DNA of 64,000 bases from NCBI RefSeq assembly GCF_022808595.1, contig NZ_JAKUCN010000003.1, positions 468,159 through 532,158 on the forward strand, written 5' to 3'. The stretch is from Microvirga solisilvae (lineage in GTDB: Bacteria; Pseudomonadota; Alphaproteobacteria; Rhizobiales; Beijerinckiaceae). The translations under genes and the position numbers were made by a program. Positions 37,310 to 46,494 of this stretch are shown piece by piece (the first letter of the stretch is position 1; each line of letters starts with the position of its first letter). The notes under the pieces are model-generated. The model had not been told where the DNA came from. It saw nothing but the letters and a program-made list of their open reading frames with translations, and searched no databases.

Positions 37310-38118
37310 TTTGTACCTCCGGGAATAATGCCGGCCGGGATTTCATTGATATCCTTGAGAAGCGTAATGGCAATGCCGTTTGATCCTTCCGGAGGCTTGA
37401 ACGCGAACGCATCGGCCGTTGGGTTGACGCCCGCCTTCCAGTCTCTGAGCCGCAATGTATATTGAGGTGAAGCGCCGACAGATTTGCTCGTGATGACATA
37501 TTTGCGCGGGACCGGGCGCTCGCCGATCTCGATCCAGATCTGCCAATCCGTGTCGAGGTTGCGGAACGCGAGATGCTCGCATTCGACACCTTCAACAACA
37601 CCTCGGCCCACATGCTTGGCTTCAAGAACTCCTGCCATAAGTTCATCATAGGATTTCGACAGAAGGAGATCGGCTCCAGGAAGCTCGAGCATCGCTTCCG
37701 CCCGAAGCCGGTCGACAACCTCTTCGAAGGACCCTGCGGCTGGAACTTGAGCAAATCGCTTGCCGCCGCGGTCATGGATGGTCACGTTCGATCCGTCTGA
37801 GATGAGCTCGACATCAGCATATCCGCCGGTGCGGCTGACCCGGAACTTGTTCGGACGGCTCAATGTGATATCACCCGAGGCGCTGAACTGGATTTTCTCG
37901 AGAGCCGGAGTGACCGCTTCGACATCGGCATCATATTTGAGAGACACGTTTTCCTGGCGCCCGACGTAATCCGCCATGGTCTTGAGAATGCCCTGAGCAT
38001 CTCCATACTGCGCCCATGCTGCAGGTGCCGGAGCGCTAACAATGCCTATGATTGTCAGAAGTCCCAGCGCGAACGCCTTGGGCCCTGAGCCCGAGAATGA
38101 AAAGATCCCTTGTCTCAT
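37306..38118 (-). CDS. DUF2092 periplasmic protein
   Basis: A 270-residue exported protein with a signal peptide ending PAAWAQ and a LolA/LolB-like half-barrel pattern typical of DUF2092 (MADYVGRQENVSLKYDADVEAVTPALEKIQFSASGDITLSRPNKFRVSRTGG, DVELISDGSNVTIHDRGGKRFAQVPAAGSFEEVVDRL, ADAFAFKPPEGSNGI). GGGGAGGA lies seven bases before the ATG. Members are periplasmic and may bind lipid or hydrophobic ligands, but no function is established. It leads the DUF2092-small protein-mscS-araC operon, with an AraC-type element 98 bases upstream. Confidence 0.85.
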   Translation of the reverse strand: MRQGIFSFSGSGPKAFALGLLTIIGIVSAPAPAAWAQYGDAQGILKTMADYVGRQENVSLKYDADVEAVTPALEKIQFSASGDITLSRPNKFRVSRTGGYADVELISDGSNVTIHDRGGKRFAQVPAAGSFEEVVDRLRAEAMLELPGADLLLSKSYDELMAGVLEAKHVGRGVVEGVECEHLAFRNLDTDWQIWIEIGERPVPRKYVITSKSVGASPQYTLRLRDWKAGVNPTADAFAFKPPEGSNGIAITLLKDINEIPAGIIPGGTK

Positions 38119-38215
38119 TCAGTGATCCTCCCCGATGTTCTCGCGAATGAAGCAGTCGTATTTCGACGCTTGGTTCAAGAGCGTTTGGGATCACTCTAGG
38201 CTTGCAGGGCCGCCA

Positions 38216-38252
38216 TGCTTGACCGACCAGGACAATCTTTTGACACTTTAAG
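38216..38252 (-). promoter_or_regulatory. AraC-type direct-repeat element, copy B
   Basis: On the minus strand the boxes are CTTAAAG, TGTCAA (38245-38240), 4 nt, TTGTCC (38235-38230), 6 nt, GTCAAGCA (38223-38216). All three core boxes are perfect. The element overlaps the last codons of the araC gene at 38248 and lies 98 bases before the DUF2092 start. Confidence 0.72.
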
Positions 38253-39369
38253 CCGTTGCCAGATCACTCCTGAGGCCATTGTCGCGCCAATGCTTCGGCG
38301 TCTGGCCCGACCAGCGCCGGAATGCCCGCGTGAAGGCGCTGGCCTCCGAATAGCCGAGGGCCGCTGCAATCTGGGCAAGCGGGACTTGAGTATCCGTGAG
38401 CAACTGCCGGGCTATCTCGAACCGGATCTCATTGGTAATGGCCCTATAGCCCATCCCACTATCCTTCAGGCGGCGGCTGAGGGTGCGACGATGAATGGCC
38501 AGCAGGTGTGCTATCTCGTCTGCGGAACAATGGTTGCTGGTCAGCCGCATCCGCAGTAGCCGCCGAATATCGTCCGAAAATTCGGAGCCCTGAGCACCCT
38601 TCATTTGCTGAATCCGCTCCTCCAGCATGGCGCGCATCATGGGATCCGCACCGGGGATACGAAGCTTTAGGTCCCGAACCGGAAAAACGATGGAAGCGCT
38701 TTCCTGATTGAATCTCACAGGAGCCCGGAAGTGTCGCCGATATGGCTCCTGATCCTTTGGACACATGCGAGGCAATAAGACCTCAAGGGGATGCCATTCA
38801 GGGCCGCACAAGGAGCGCATGGCGTTGACCGCAACGGCAAGGGAGCCGTCCGAAATCTGATCCGCACTTTCTGCTTCGGATTGGTAAACGGAGAAGGTGA
38901 AGATAGCCACATCGTCGCTGACGGTCAGTGATGGCACCGAGCCTCGGTTCTGAATGCAGAGGTTGGATACGAGAGCCCGCAAGGCGTCACCCAACGTCTC
39001 CGAATGCTGCATCAAGCGTCCAACCATCCCCAGGGATAGGATCGACGCGCTCATGCCGACGAGGAGGCCGAAATGGTTGCAGTTGGTGCGTGTAACGCAC
39101 AAGCTCAACAAGCGGCCTAGAGCGGCGTGCGGGATGACATTCGTTCCATCGTCGAAAAGAGCTGGGTCGAGCCCTGCCTCGCGGATGAGTGGGACAGAGT
39201 CGACATTGAACTCGCTTAAGATCGGCGCGATCTCTTTGGCTACTCCGAGATGAATGTAACCAGGTGGAAGTGTGCGGCTAGATCCTGCAAGAACCTTCGG
39301 CGAGAAGAATATGGGCTTCTCGCGACGGTTGCTTATGATTTCGGACGCAGGTCCGATGCTGTCAGTCAT
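38248..39369 (-). CDS. AraC-family transcriptional regulator with arabinose-binding-type sensor domain
   Basis: This 373-residue regulator has an N-terminal Arabinose_bd-like domain (about residues 35-240; FNVDSVPLIREAGLDPALFDDGTNVIPHAALGRLLSLCVTRTNCNHFGLLVG). Its C-terminal AraC DNA-binding domain contains CSADEIAHLLAIHRRTLSRRLKDSG and VPLAQIAAALGYSEASAFTRAFRRWSGQTPKHWR. This is the OruR/ArgR-like AraC branch. Two ATGs lie at 39375 and 39369; GGAAGGG is better spaced for the second. The second recognition helix is nearly identical to that of the short AraC at 34146-34673. It is divergent from the serine ammonia-lyase operon and is the best candidate to bind the five shared elements. Confidence 0.9.
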   Translation of the reverse strand: MTDSIGPASEIISNRREKPIFFSPKVLAGSSRTLPPGYIHLGVAKEIAPILSEFNVDSVPLIREAGLDPALFDDGTNVIPHAALGRLLSLCVTRTNCNHFGLLVGMSASILSLGMVGRLMQHSETLGDALRALVSNLCIQNRGSVPSLTVSDDVAIFTFSVYQSEAESADQISDGSLAVAVNAMRSLCGPEWHPLEVLLPRMCPKDQEPYRRHFRAPVRFNQESASIVFPVRDLKLRIPGADPMMRAMLEERIQQMKGAQGSEFSDDIRRLLRMRLTSNHCSADEIAHLLAIHRRTLSRRLKDSGMGYRAITNEIRFEIARQLLTDTQVPLAQIAAALGYSEASAFTRAFRRWSGQTPKHWRDNGLRSDLATA

Positions 39370-39375
39370 AACCAT

Positions 39376-39880
39376 GGCCCTTCCGTCAAATTTTGAAAGC
39401 GACCGCGCTACATACTCACACTCGGCGCAATCAGCACGAAAGCCGGGGCTTATGCTCCATAAACATATGTTAAACGAATATAGGACTTTTTTGCGGACTT
39501 GTCCCGCGATCTCCTCTCAATTTGTCCTTTCCGGTCAAGCAATCGTCCCGAAACGTCCAATATTCCAACGTCATCGCTGCAGTAAAAAATACTGACGTTG
39601 CCTTGGAGAATATGGACAAGCTTCACACAAACGAAGCGTCTCAGCCCTGGCAGATGATAAAAAGTAGTACTACCTTCGTAGCTTGGCCGCTGTTTGAGGG
39701 ACATAGCTGGCGACATCAATAAAATTAAATAACGTTTTTGCTGCTCTGGCTGGAGCTAGCGACTGCAGCTTGCTGCTTGGGAGGTCAGCACTCCTCACTT
39801 CATGAGCGTAAACTCCATTGTCCGTTTGGTACTGACAGCGGACGTGAACCGAGCTGATCCGTTCATCCGGATCGGTAAAG
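39376..39880. other. Long intergenic region with a half AraC-type site and an AT-rich inverted repeat
   Basis: No convincing gene is seen. At 39522-39541 a half element reads TTGTCC, 5 nt, GGTCAAGCA on the plus strand without a proper first box. At 39568-39599 the arms CAACGTCA and TGACGTTG flank a segment containing CAGTA and TACTG around five A residues. The segment 39590-39740 is AT-richer than its surroundings. The region must hold promoters for the divergent araC gene and serine ammonia-lyase operon. Confidence 0.5.
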
Positions 39881-39917
39881 CTCAAACTGTCAAGAGATTG
39901 TCCGTTTCGATCAAGCA
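39881..39917 (+). promoter_or_regulatory. AraC-type direct-repeat element, copy C
   Basis: Boxes are CTCAAAC, TGTCAA (39888-39893), 4 nt, TTGTCC (39898-39903), 6 nt, ATCAAGCA (39910-39917). It lies 121 bases before the serine ammonia-lyase start at 40038 and has the same relative orientation as the other copies. Confidence 0.72.
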
Positions 39918-40037
39918 CATCGTTCTGCTCTGCTTAGGATTGAGGGAAAGGAAGGACAAATCCTTCCGCCAGTAATGAGAGCAGAAGCAAGGCTACGCTC
40001 TATGGCGTCGTTGCTTTTCGATCAGGAGGACGCGCTC

Positions 40038-41687
40038 ATGACTCAATCCAGCAAAGACGACAATCTCTTTCCCTCAACGCCAGAAGAATCCGTGGACATC
40101 CCCACAGGTATTGATCGCCGCGCGTTCCTCATCCGGCATGCTGCTATTGGCGCGGCAGCTGTTATGACTGGTACGACCTGGAGCCCTGAAGCTCGCGCAC
40201 AGCAAGCTGCCACAGAAGCTTCTGCGCAGAAGGCTGCGAAGGCCGCAGCGGGAGATGATGCCGGCTTGAAAATGAGTTCCGCGCTTTCCCCCGATCTCGA
40301 TGTCGTCAAGACGTCGAGGGGGCCGGTCATGACGGTCGCAGACGAGTTCTACAAGGTCGGTCCGGGTCCCTCGAGCTCGCACACGATCGGGCCGATGCGC
40401 ATCACGTACGACTTCTATCAGCGTTGTACGAAGCTGCCTGCGGATCAGCTTGCCAAGGCTACCGGTCTCAAGGTTCATCTGTTCGGCAGCCTGAGCGCCA
40501 CCGGCAAGGGGCATGGGACCGAGCGAGCATCGCTCGCAGGTCTGGTGGGCAAGGAGCCTGCAACGGTAGATCCAATGTTCCTCGATGAGATGATTGCCAA
40601 GCCGCAGCAGACCTATCCGGTCAAACTCGGCAGCAAGACATTCAACCTGTCGCTTGCAGATATCGTCTACGACGCGCCGAAAGGCGATTTCCCGCACCCG
40701 AATACGATGACCTGCAAGCTCATGGCCGGCGACAACGTTCTCTATGAGCAGGAATATTATTCCGTAGGCGGTGGCTTCATCGAGTGGAAGGGCTACGAGC
40801 CTCCGAAGAAGGGCGCTCCGAAATATCCCTATGCGACCATGAAGGAATTGAGGCAGCACGCGGAGAACAACAATCTCTCGATTGCCGATGTGGTCATGGC
40901 GAACGAGATGGCCGTGTCCGGTAAGAACGAAGAACAAATCAATGCCTTCCTGGACAAGATCGCCAATGCGATGATCGCAACCGTGAAGACCGGGCTTTCC
41001 TACAAGGATGATGTTCTGCCTGGACCGATCAAGCTTCATTCCAAAGCTGCCACGGTCTGGGAGCGGGCGATGAACGACACCTATATGAGTGACCGAGCGA
41101 TCGGAATGGTGTCAGCCTGCGCACTCGCCGCTTCCGAGGAGAATGCCCGTGGGCATCTGGTCATCACCGCACCGACAGGTGGATCGGCAGGAGTGATGCC
41201 GGCCATCGTTTACGCTCTGACGCAGAGCGGCCGGGCGGTGCCGATGGATAAGATCCGGCAAGGTCTGCTGGCCGGCGCTGCCGTCGGTTATCTGTGCAAG
41301 CACAACGCGACCCTTGCAGCGGCAGAAGGTGGATGCCAAGCCGAAATTGGCGTTGCCTCCGCGATGGCAGCGGCGCTGATCACGCAGGTTATGAACAGCC
41401 CGCCGCACGTGATCGAAAATGCCGCTGAGTCCGCTTTGGAGCATCATTTGGGCATGACCTGCGATCCGGTTGCGGGCTATGTGCAGGTTCCCTGCATCGA
41501 ACGCTGCGCCTTCGGAGCGGTGAAGGCTTGGACGGCCGCCATGATTGCCACCAACGAAATCGCAAGCCGGCATCGTGTGGATCTCGACACGACCATCAAG
41601 ACGCTGGCGGACACCGCTCGCGACATGAATCCGAAATACAAGGAAACGAGCGAGGCCGGTCTCGCCCAGAACCTGGTTCTTTGCTGA
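40038..41687 (+). CDS. sdaA: L-serine ammonia-lyase, iron-sulfur type, with apparent Tat signal
   Basis: The ATG at 40038 is fixed by AGGAGGA seven bases upstream. The enzyme deaminates L-serine to pyruvate and ammonia. The serine-dehydratase beta domain carries VGPGPSSSHTIGPMRI. The alpha domain carries the three cysteine contexts of the Fe-S cluster (AAAEGGCQAEIG, MTCDPVAG, VQVPCIERC) and ITAPTGGSAGVMPA. The first 54 residues are unusual: after a 25-residue leader comes DRRAFLIRHAAIGAAAVMTGTTWSPEARA-QQ, a twin-arginine-like n-region (Arg27-Arg28), a hydrophobic core and an AxA cleavage site. Standard SdaA is cytoplasmic and lacks this. The next genes encode pyruvate formate-lyase and its activase, consistent with serine-to-pyruvate-to-formate flow. 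Confidence 0.9.
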   Translation: MTQSSKDDNLFPSTPEESVDIPTGIDRRAFLIRHAAIGAAAVMTGTTWSPEARAQQAATEASAQKAAKAAAGDDAGLKMSSALSPDLDVVKTSRGPVMTVADEFYKVGPGPSSSHTIGPMRITYDFYQRCTKLPADQLAKATGLKVHLFGSLSATGKGHGTERASLAGLVGKEPATVDPMFLDEMIAKPQQTYPVKLGSKTFNLSLADIVYDAPKGDFPHPNTMTCKLMAGDNVLYEQEYYSVGGGFIEWKGYEPPKKGAPKYPYATMKELRQHAENNNLSIADVVMANEMAVSGKNEEQINAFLDKIANAMIATVKTGLSYKDDVLPGPIKLHSKAATVWERAMNDTYMSDRAIGMVSACALAASEENARGHLVITAPTGGSAGVMPAIVYALTQSGRAVPMDKIRQGLLAGAAVGYLCKHNATLAAAEGGCQAEIGVASAMAAALITQVMNSPPHVIENAAESALEHHLGMTCDPVAGYVQVPCIERCAFGAVKAWTAAMIATNEIASRHRVDLDTTIKTLADTARDMNPKYKETSEAGLAQNLVLC

Positions 41688-41759
41688 GCCTGTAGGCTTC
41701 GCACGAGGATAGAAGTTTCTGCCGAGTGAAATACCGTAGGGATCATGGGAGGACGTACC

Positions 41760-44090
41760 ATGCCAGACGACGTCAAAACGGCTCAAAGATCTGGGGGATC
41801 CCTCAAGTCGGAGCAAGAGCACGAGCAAGCAGGCCCTACCTCGGGCTCTCATGCTGCAGGCGCCGTCAACGAATGGCTTGGCTTCGCACCAGGACGTTGG
41901 CAGCACGCTGTCGACGTCCGCGATTTCATTCAGCGGAGCGTTACCCCCTACGAGGGCGATGAAGCGTTTCTTGCGGCGCCCAGCGAGCGGACGAAAGCTG
42001 TCTGGGAGAAGCTCCAGCCCTACTTCAAGGAGGAGATCCGCAAAGGCGTTCTGGACGTGGACGTCAAAACCCCATCGTCGATGACAGCTCACAAGCCTGG
42101 CTACATCGATCGTGATAATGAAATCATTGTCGGCCTGCAGACCGATGCCCCGTTCCGCCGTGCGATCATGCCTTATGGCGGCCTTCGCATGGTGGAAAGC
42201 GGATTGAAGGCGGCGGGGTTCGAGCCGGACCCTATCGTCCACGAGACCTTCACCAAATATCGCAAGACCCATAATGACGGGGTCTTCGACGCCTACACGC
42301 CCGAGATCATGGCCTGCCGACGCAGCCACATCATCACGGGCCTGCCCGACGCGTACGGTCGCGGGCGGATCATCGGCGACTATCGTCGGGTCGCCTTGTA
42401 TGGAACCGACAAGTTGCTGGAGGCAAAGCGCCTGGAGCGGACCTTGCTCGACGCCAAATGGCCGACGGACGATGTGATCCGGGAGCGAGAAGAGCTTGCG
42501 GAGCAAATGCGGGCGCTGGCCGATCTGGCGACGATGGCAGAAGGCTATGGCTGTGACATCAAGCGGCCCGCCGCGGACGCGCGCGAGGCGGTCCAATGGA
42601 CCTATTTCGGCTATCTCGGCGCCATCAAGGAAGCCAATGGCGCGGCCATGTCCATCGGCCGAATCTCCTCATTCCTTGATATCTACATAGAGCGGGATCT
42701 GAAGAGTGGCGCTCTCGATGAGGCTGGAGCGCAAGAGCTCATCGATCAGCTCGTTCAGAAGCTGCGTATCGTCCGCTTCCTGCGCACGCCCGACTACGAC
42801 GCCTTGTTCTCCGGCGATCCCTATTGGGCGACCGAGTGCGTCGGCGGCATGGACCTCAACGGTCGGCCTCTGGTGACGAAAACCAGCTTCAGGATGCTTC
42901 ATACATTGACGAATCTTGGTCCGGCACCCGAGCCCAACATGACGGTGCTCTGGTCGAAGCACCTGCCTGATGCTTTCAAGCGTTTCTGTATCAAGATTTC
43001 GGCCGAAACATCGTCCATCCAGTATGAGAACGATGACCTGATGCGCCCCTATTGGGGTGACGATTACGGGATTGCCTGCTGCGTCTCGGCCATGCGCATC
43101 GGCAACCAGATGCAGTTCTTCGGCGCAAGGGTGAACCTCGCCAAATGCCTTCTCTACGCCATCAACGGGGGCCGAGACGAAGTCAGCGGCGAGCAAATCG
43201 CGCCATCCGCCCTTCCGGCGATGGGCGAGGTGCTCGATTATGACGATGTCACGGAAAAATTCGACGTCATGATGGAGTGGCTCGCGCGGACCTATGTCCA
43301 CGCCATGAACTGCATCCACTACATGCACGACAAGTACTATTACGAGCGTCTGGAGATGGCGCTGCACGATCAGCAGATCCTGCGCACGATGGCCTTCGGC
43401 ATCGCAGGCCTGTCTGTGGTGGCGGACAGCCTGTCCGCGATCAAGCATGCCGAGGTCAAGCCCATTCGCCGCGAGGACGGGCTTGTCACCGGGTACGAAA
43501 TCACGGGCGACTTCCCGAAATACGGCAACAACGATGACCGGGTCGACAGCATTGCGGCCGATCTAGTCTCTTCCTTCATGAGGAAGATCCGCAAGCATCA
43601 GACTTACCGGAATGCCGTTCACACCCAATCGGTGCTGACCATCACGAGCAATGTCGTCTATGGCAAGCACACGGGCAACACGCCGGACGGGCGCAAGGCC
43701 GGGGAGCCGTTCGCCCCCGGCGCCAACCCGATGCATGGCCGTGACAGCCATGGGTGGCTTGCCTCCTGCCTGTCGGTCGCGAAGTTGCCTTATGCGGATG
43801 CGCAGGACGGCATCAGCTATACCGTGTCGGTGACGCCGAGCCTCAATCGCCTCGACCAAGGTGAGAAGATCAAGCAGGCGGTGAAGGTGCTGGATACCTA
43901 TTGCGGCCAGGGCGGGTTCCACATGAACCTCAATGTCCTCAACCGTGACACTCTGCTCGACGCCATGGAGCATCCTGACAAGTACCCACAACTCACGATC
44001 CGCGTGTCGGGCTATGCCGTCAACTTTGTGCGCCTCACCCGCGAACAGCAGATGGACGTCATCAGCCGGACTTTCCATGGAGATGGCTGA
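41760..44090 (+). CDS. pflB: Formate C-acetyltransferase (pyruvate formate-lyase)
   Basis: The ATG at 41760 is supported by GGGAGGA six bases upstream. The glycyl-radical enzyme of 776 residues converts pyruvate and CoA to acetyl-CoA and formate without oxygen. The active-site Cys pair is in [29 protein letters not shown] (Cys440-Cys441). The radical glycine is in [10 protein letters not shown] (Gly751), near the C-terminus as expected. The segment [33 protein letters not shown] is typical of true PFL rather than glycerol or choline lyases. A low-complexity N-terminal extension of about 35 residues precedes the conserved part. It lies between sdaA and its activase gene. Confidence 0.95.
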   Translation: MPDDVKTAQRSGGSLKSEQEHEQAGPTSGSHAAGAVNEWLGFAPGRWQHAVDVRDFIQRSVTPYEGDEAFLAAPSERTKAVWEKLQPYFKEEIRKGVLDVDVKTPSSMTAHKPGYIDRDNEIIVGLQTDAPFRRAIMPYGGLRMVESGLKAAGFEPDPIVHETFTKYRKTHNDGVFDAYTPEIMACRRSHIITGLPDAYGRGRIIGDYRRVALYGTDKLLEAKRLERTLLDAKWPTDDVIREREELAEQMRALADLATMAEGYGCDIKRPAADAREAVQWTYFGYLGAIKEANGAAMSIGRISSFLDIYIERDLKSGALDEAGAQELIDQLVQKLRIVRFLRTPDYDALFSGDPYWATECVGGMDLNGRPLVTKTSFRMLHTLTNLGPAPEPNMTVLWSKHLPDAFKRFCIKISAETSSIQYENDDLMRPYWGDDYGIACCVSAMRIGNQMQFFGARVNLAKCLLYAINGGRDEVSGEQIAPSALPAMGEVLDYDDVTEKFDVMMEWLARTYVHAMNCIHYMHDKYYYERLEMALHDQQILRTMAFGIAGLSVVADSLSAIKHAEVKPIRREDGLVTGYEITGDFPKYGNNDDRVDSIAADLVSSFMRKIRKHQTYRNAVHTQSVLTITSNVVYGKHTGNTPDGRKAGEPFAPGANPMHGRDSHGWLASCLSVAKLPYADAQDGISYTVSVTPSLNRLDQGEKIKQAVKVLDTYCGQGGFHMNLNVLNRDTLLDAMEHPDKYPQLTIRVSGYAVNFVRLTREQQMDVISRTFHGDG

Positions 44091-44094
44091 GGTC

Positions 44095-44916
44095 ATGGCT
44101 GACGAGCCTTGGGCACATAGTCGATACGATCTTCAGCAGGCACGATCTCCGGACGCGCCGGAAACCGCCGAGTTCAATGATCCTCGCGGCGATTTCGGCT
44201 GGATACACTCTTATGAGACAGGCTCTACCGTGGACGGACCTGGCGTTCGCGTGACGGTCTTCATGAGTGGTTGCCTGCTGCGCTGCCTGTATTGCCACAA
44301 CCCGGACACGTGGCATCTCAAGGATGGCACGCGCGTCTCGTTCGAACGTGCCAAGACCGCGCTTCAGGCTTATGCCGCACCGCTGCGTGCCATGGACGGC
44401 GGATTGACGATCTCGGGCGGAGAGCCCTTGGTGCAGACTCACTTCACCAAGCGGCTGTTTGCCGCCGCCAAGGGAATGGGTCTTCATACTGCACTGGATA
44501 CGTCGGGCTTTCTCGGCGCACGCGCCGATGACGAATATCTGAGCCAGGTCGATCTCGTGTTGCTCGATATAAAATCCTGGGACCCGGAAACCTATCGCCG
44601 GGCCGTTGGTCAGGACATACGCCCGACGATTCAGTTTGCCGAACGGCTTGCAGCACTTAGCAAGCCGGTCTGGGTGCGTTTCGTGTTGGTGCCAGGCCTG
44701 ACAGACGCCCCTGATAATGTCGAAGGTATTGCCCGCTTCGTCGCGCCGATGCGCAATGTGGAATGGGTGGAGGTTCTTCCGTTCCATCAAATGGGCGCCT
44801 TCAAATGGAAGGCGATAGGCCTCGATTACCAGCTTTCCGATACTCCATCGCCGTCACCGGAATTGGTGGCGCGGGTGATAGGCCAGTTTCGTGAGGCAGG
44901 CTGTCGCGTAAGATGA
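44095..44916 (+). CDS. pflA: Pyruvate formate-lyase-activating enzyme, radical SAM
   Basis: This activase generates the glycyl radical on PFL using S-adenosylmethionine and a [4Fe-4S] cluster. The radical SAM motif is CLLRCLYC (CxxxCxxC) within MSGCLLRCLYCHNPDTWHLKDG. It also has the GGE motif TISGGEPLVQ and typical DTSGFLG, LVLLDIKSWDPETYR and VPGLTDAPDNVEGIARFV. Three in-frame ATGs (44077, 44083, 44095) crowd the end of pflB; I take 44095, preceded by GAGG, but the start is uncertain by six codons. The residues before WIHSYETGSTVDGPGVR are a nonconserved extension. It is cotranscribed with pflB. Confidence 0.93.
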   Translation: MADEPWAHSRYDLQQARSPDAPETAEFNDPRGDFGWIHSYETGSTVDGPGVRVTVFMSGCLLRCLYCHNPDTWHLKDGTRVSFERAKTALQAYAAPLRAMDGGLTISGGEPLVQTHFTKRLFAAAKGMGLHTALDTSGFLGARADDEYLSQVDLVLLDIKSWDPETYRRAVGQDIRPTIQFAERLAALSKPVWVRFVLVPGLTDAPDNVEGIARFVAPMRNVEWVEVLPFHQMGAFKWKAIGLDYQLSDTPSPSPELVARVIGQFREAGCRVR

Positions 44917-44925
44917 GGATGATCA

Positions 44926-46494
44926 ATGCTCGATATCGTGCGTACACTGCTTGAGGCTTCACCCTTGCTGGCATTGTTTCTTGCCATTGCAACCGGCTAT
45001 GCCATCGGACAGATCTCGTTCGCCGGAGTTTCGTTCGGCGCGGGCGCGGTGCTGTTCACAGGCCTCATCATCGGAGCGTTTGCGCCTAAAGCTGCGCCTC
45101 CCGGAATGGTCGGAACGATCGGGCTTGTGATGTTCGTGTATGGAGTCGGTATTCAATATGGACCGCAATTCTTCGCGAGTTTGAGGGGCCCCGGCATCAA
45201 GTATATAGCCCTCGCGACTGTTGCCGTGGTCGCTTCGCTTCTCGTGGCTGTTTCACTCGCGGCCCCGCTGGGAATATCAATGGCAACGGCAGCTGGATTG
45301 TTCGCAGGATCGGGTACCAGCACGCCGACTCTACAGGCTGCGCTGACAGTAGCAGGCAATCAGGACCCCGTTGTCGGTTATTCGGTCTCCTATCCTTTCG
45401 GAGTCATCGGGCCGATTGTCTTGATGACCATCATGGCCGCATGGCTGAAGCCAACCTTCAAGGCACCTTCGCAGAACGTCCGGATCGCGGAGCTGACTCT
45501 TGAGTCGAATTGCGAAGACAGAACGGTCGAAGATATTTCTGCGGTTCTCCCATCCGACATCAAGATCGTCGCAGTCCGCCAGCAGCACATGAACGCCCCG
45601 GCTCGCGCCGAGACAGTACTTCATGAAGGTGACGGATTGCTTCTGGTCGGTTCGCCCACGAGCATCGAGCAGGCAAAAGCAACGATGGGGCATGAGGATC
45701 CAGGGCGCATCAGTCGGGATCGCGCCAATTTCGACGTCGCGCGGGTCTATATTTCCAAGGCGGCTTTCATCGGCAGGAATGTGCGGGAAATCCCGCTTCC
45801 CGAATTTCCTATCATCATCTCCCATATCCGCCGGGGTGATGTCGACATCATCGCATCACCTGATCTGACGATCGAATTCGGCGACATGCTCGTTGCCGCC
45901 GTGCCGACTGACCGGAAAGCCGAGGTTCAGCGTCATTTTGGTGACAGCGTCAAAGGCAATGCCGAATTATCATTCGTGTCGATAGGCGTCGGCATCGCGC
46001 TTGGCCTTCTGCTCGGCATGATTCCCGTCCCATTGCCGGGAGGGGGCACCTTCAGCCTTGGTGTCGCTGGCGGGCCGCTGGTCATGGCCCTCATTCTCGG
46101 CTGGCTCGGCCGCACGGGTCCGCTGGGCTGGAAAATCCCTGTTGTCGCCAACTTGGTCCTGCGGAATCTTGGACTTTCGGTGTTCATCGGCACCGTCGCT
46201 ATTGGGGCGGGCAGCCCATTCGTTCAAAGCGTCGCCACCAACGGAATCCAGATTCTCCTCGCAGGAGCCGCAGTTCTCTTCACGCTCGTCCTGATCGTGC
46301 TGGTGGCGGGCTATTTTCTGCGTATCCCGTTCGATGATCTGCTGGGTGTCTGTGCCGGCTCGACGGGCAACCCCGCCATCGTCGTTGCTGCTGGGCGGCT
46401 TGCCCCTACCGAGCGGACGGATATCGGCTATGCGATCTGCTTCCCGAGCATGACCATCGTCAAGATCATCGCCGTCCAGGTGCTGCTGGGTTGA
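44926..46494 (+). CDS. AspT/YidE-type aspartate-alanine exchanger family protein
   Basis: This 522-residue membrane protein has two AspT-like membrane halves of about five helices each, separated by a cytoplasmic TrkA-C domain (about residues 185-345; VEDISAVLPSDIKIVAVRQQ, then DGLLLVGSPTSIEQAKATMG). Family-specific segments are GLFAGSGTSTPTLQAAL and, near the end, GVCAGSTGNPAIVVAAGRLAPTERTDIGYAICFPSMTIVKIIAVQVLLG. AspT proteins exchange carboxylates or amino acids. It begins ten bases after pflA, so it is the fourth gene of the sdaA-pflB-pflA operon. It may import serine or exchange a product for it; this is inference from context. Confidence 0.9.
   Translation: MLDIVRTLLEASPLLALFLAIATGYAIGQISFAGVSFGAGAVLFTGLIIGAFAPKAAPPGMVGTIGLVMFVYGVGIQYGPQFFASLRGPGIKYIALATVAVVASLLVAVSLAAPLGISMATAAGLFAGSGTSTPTLQAALTVAGNQDPVVGYSVSYPFGVIGPIVLMTIMAAWLKPTFKAPSQNVRIAELTLESNCEDRTVEDISAVLPSDIKIVAVRQQHMNAPARAETVLHEGDGLLLVGSPTSIEQAKATMGHEDPGRISRDRANFDVARVYISKAAFIGRNVREIPLPEFPIIISHIRRGDVDIIASPDLTIEFGDMLVAAVPTDRKAEVQRHFGDSVKGNAELSFVSIGVGIALGLLLGMIPVPLPGGGTFSLGVAGGPLVMALILGWLGRTGPLGWKIPVVANLVLRNLGLSVFIGTVAIGAGSPFVQSVATNGIQILLAGAAVLFTLVLIVLVAGYFLRIPFDDLLGVCAGSTGNPAIVVAAGRLAPTERTDIGYAICFPSMTIVKIIAVQVLLG

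Noticed and set aside
39522..39722. 66-codon gene in the araC/sdaA gap
   Set aside because: No ribosome binding site, no recognisable product, and it overlaps the half AraC-type element and the inverted repeat.
39898..39914. FNR/FixK box in front of the serine ammonia-lyase operon
   Set aside because: TTG and ATCAA are separated by nine bases rather than the six needed in TTGAT-N4-ATCAA. The bases are explained by the AraC-type element.
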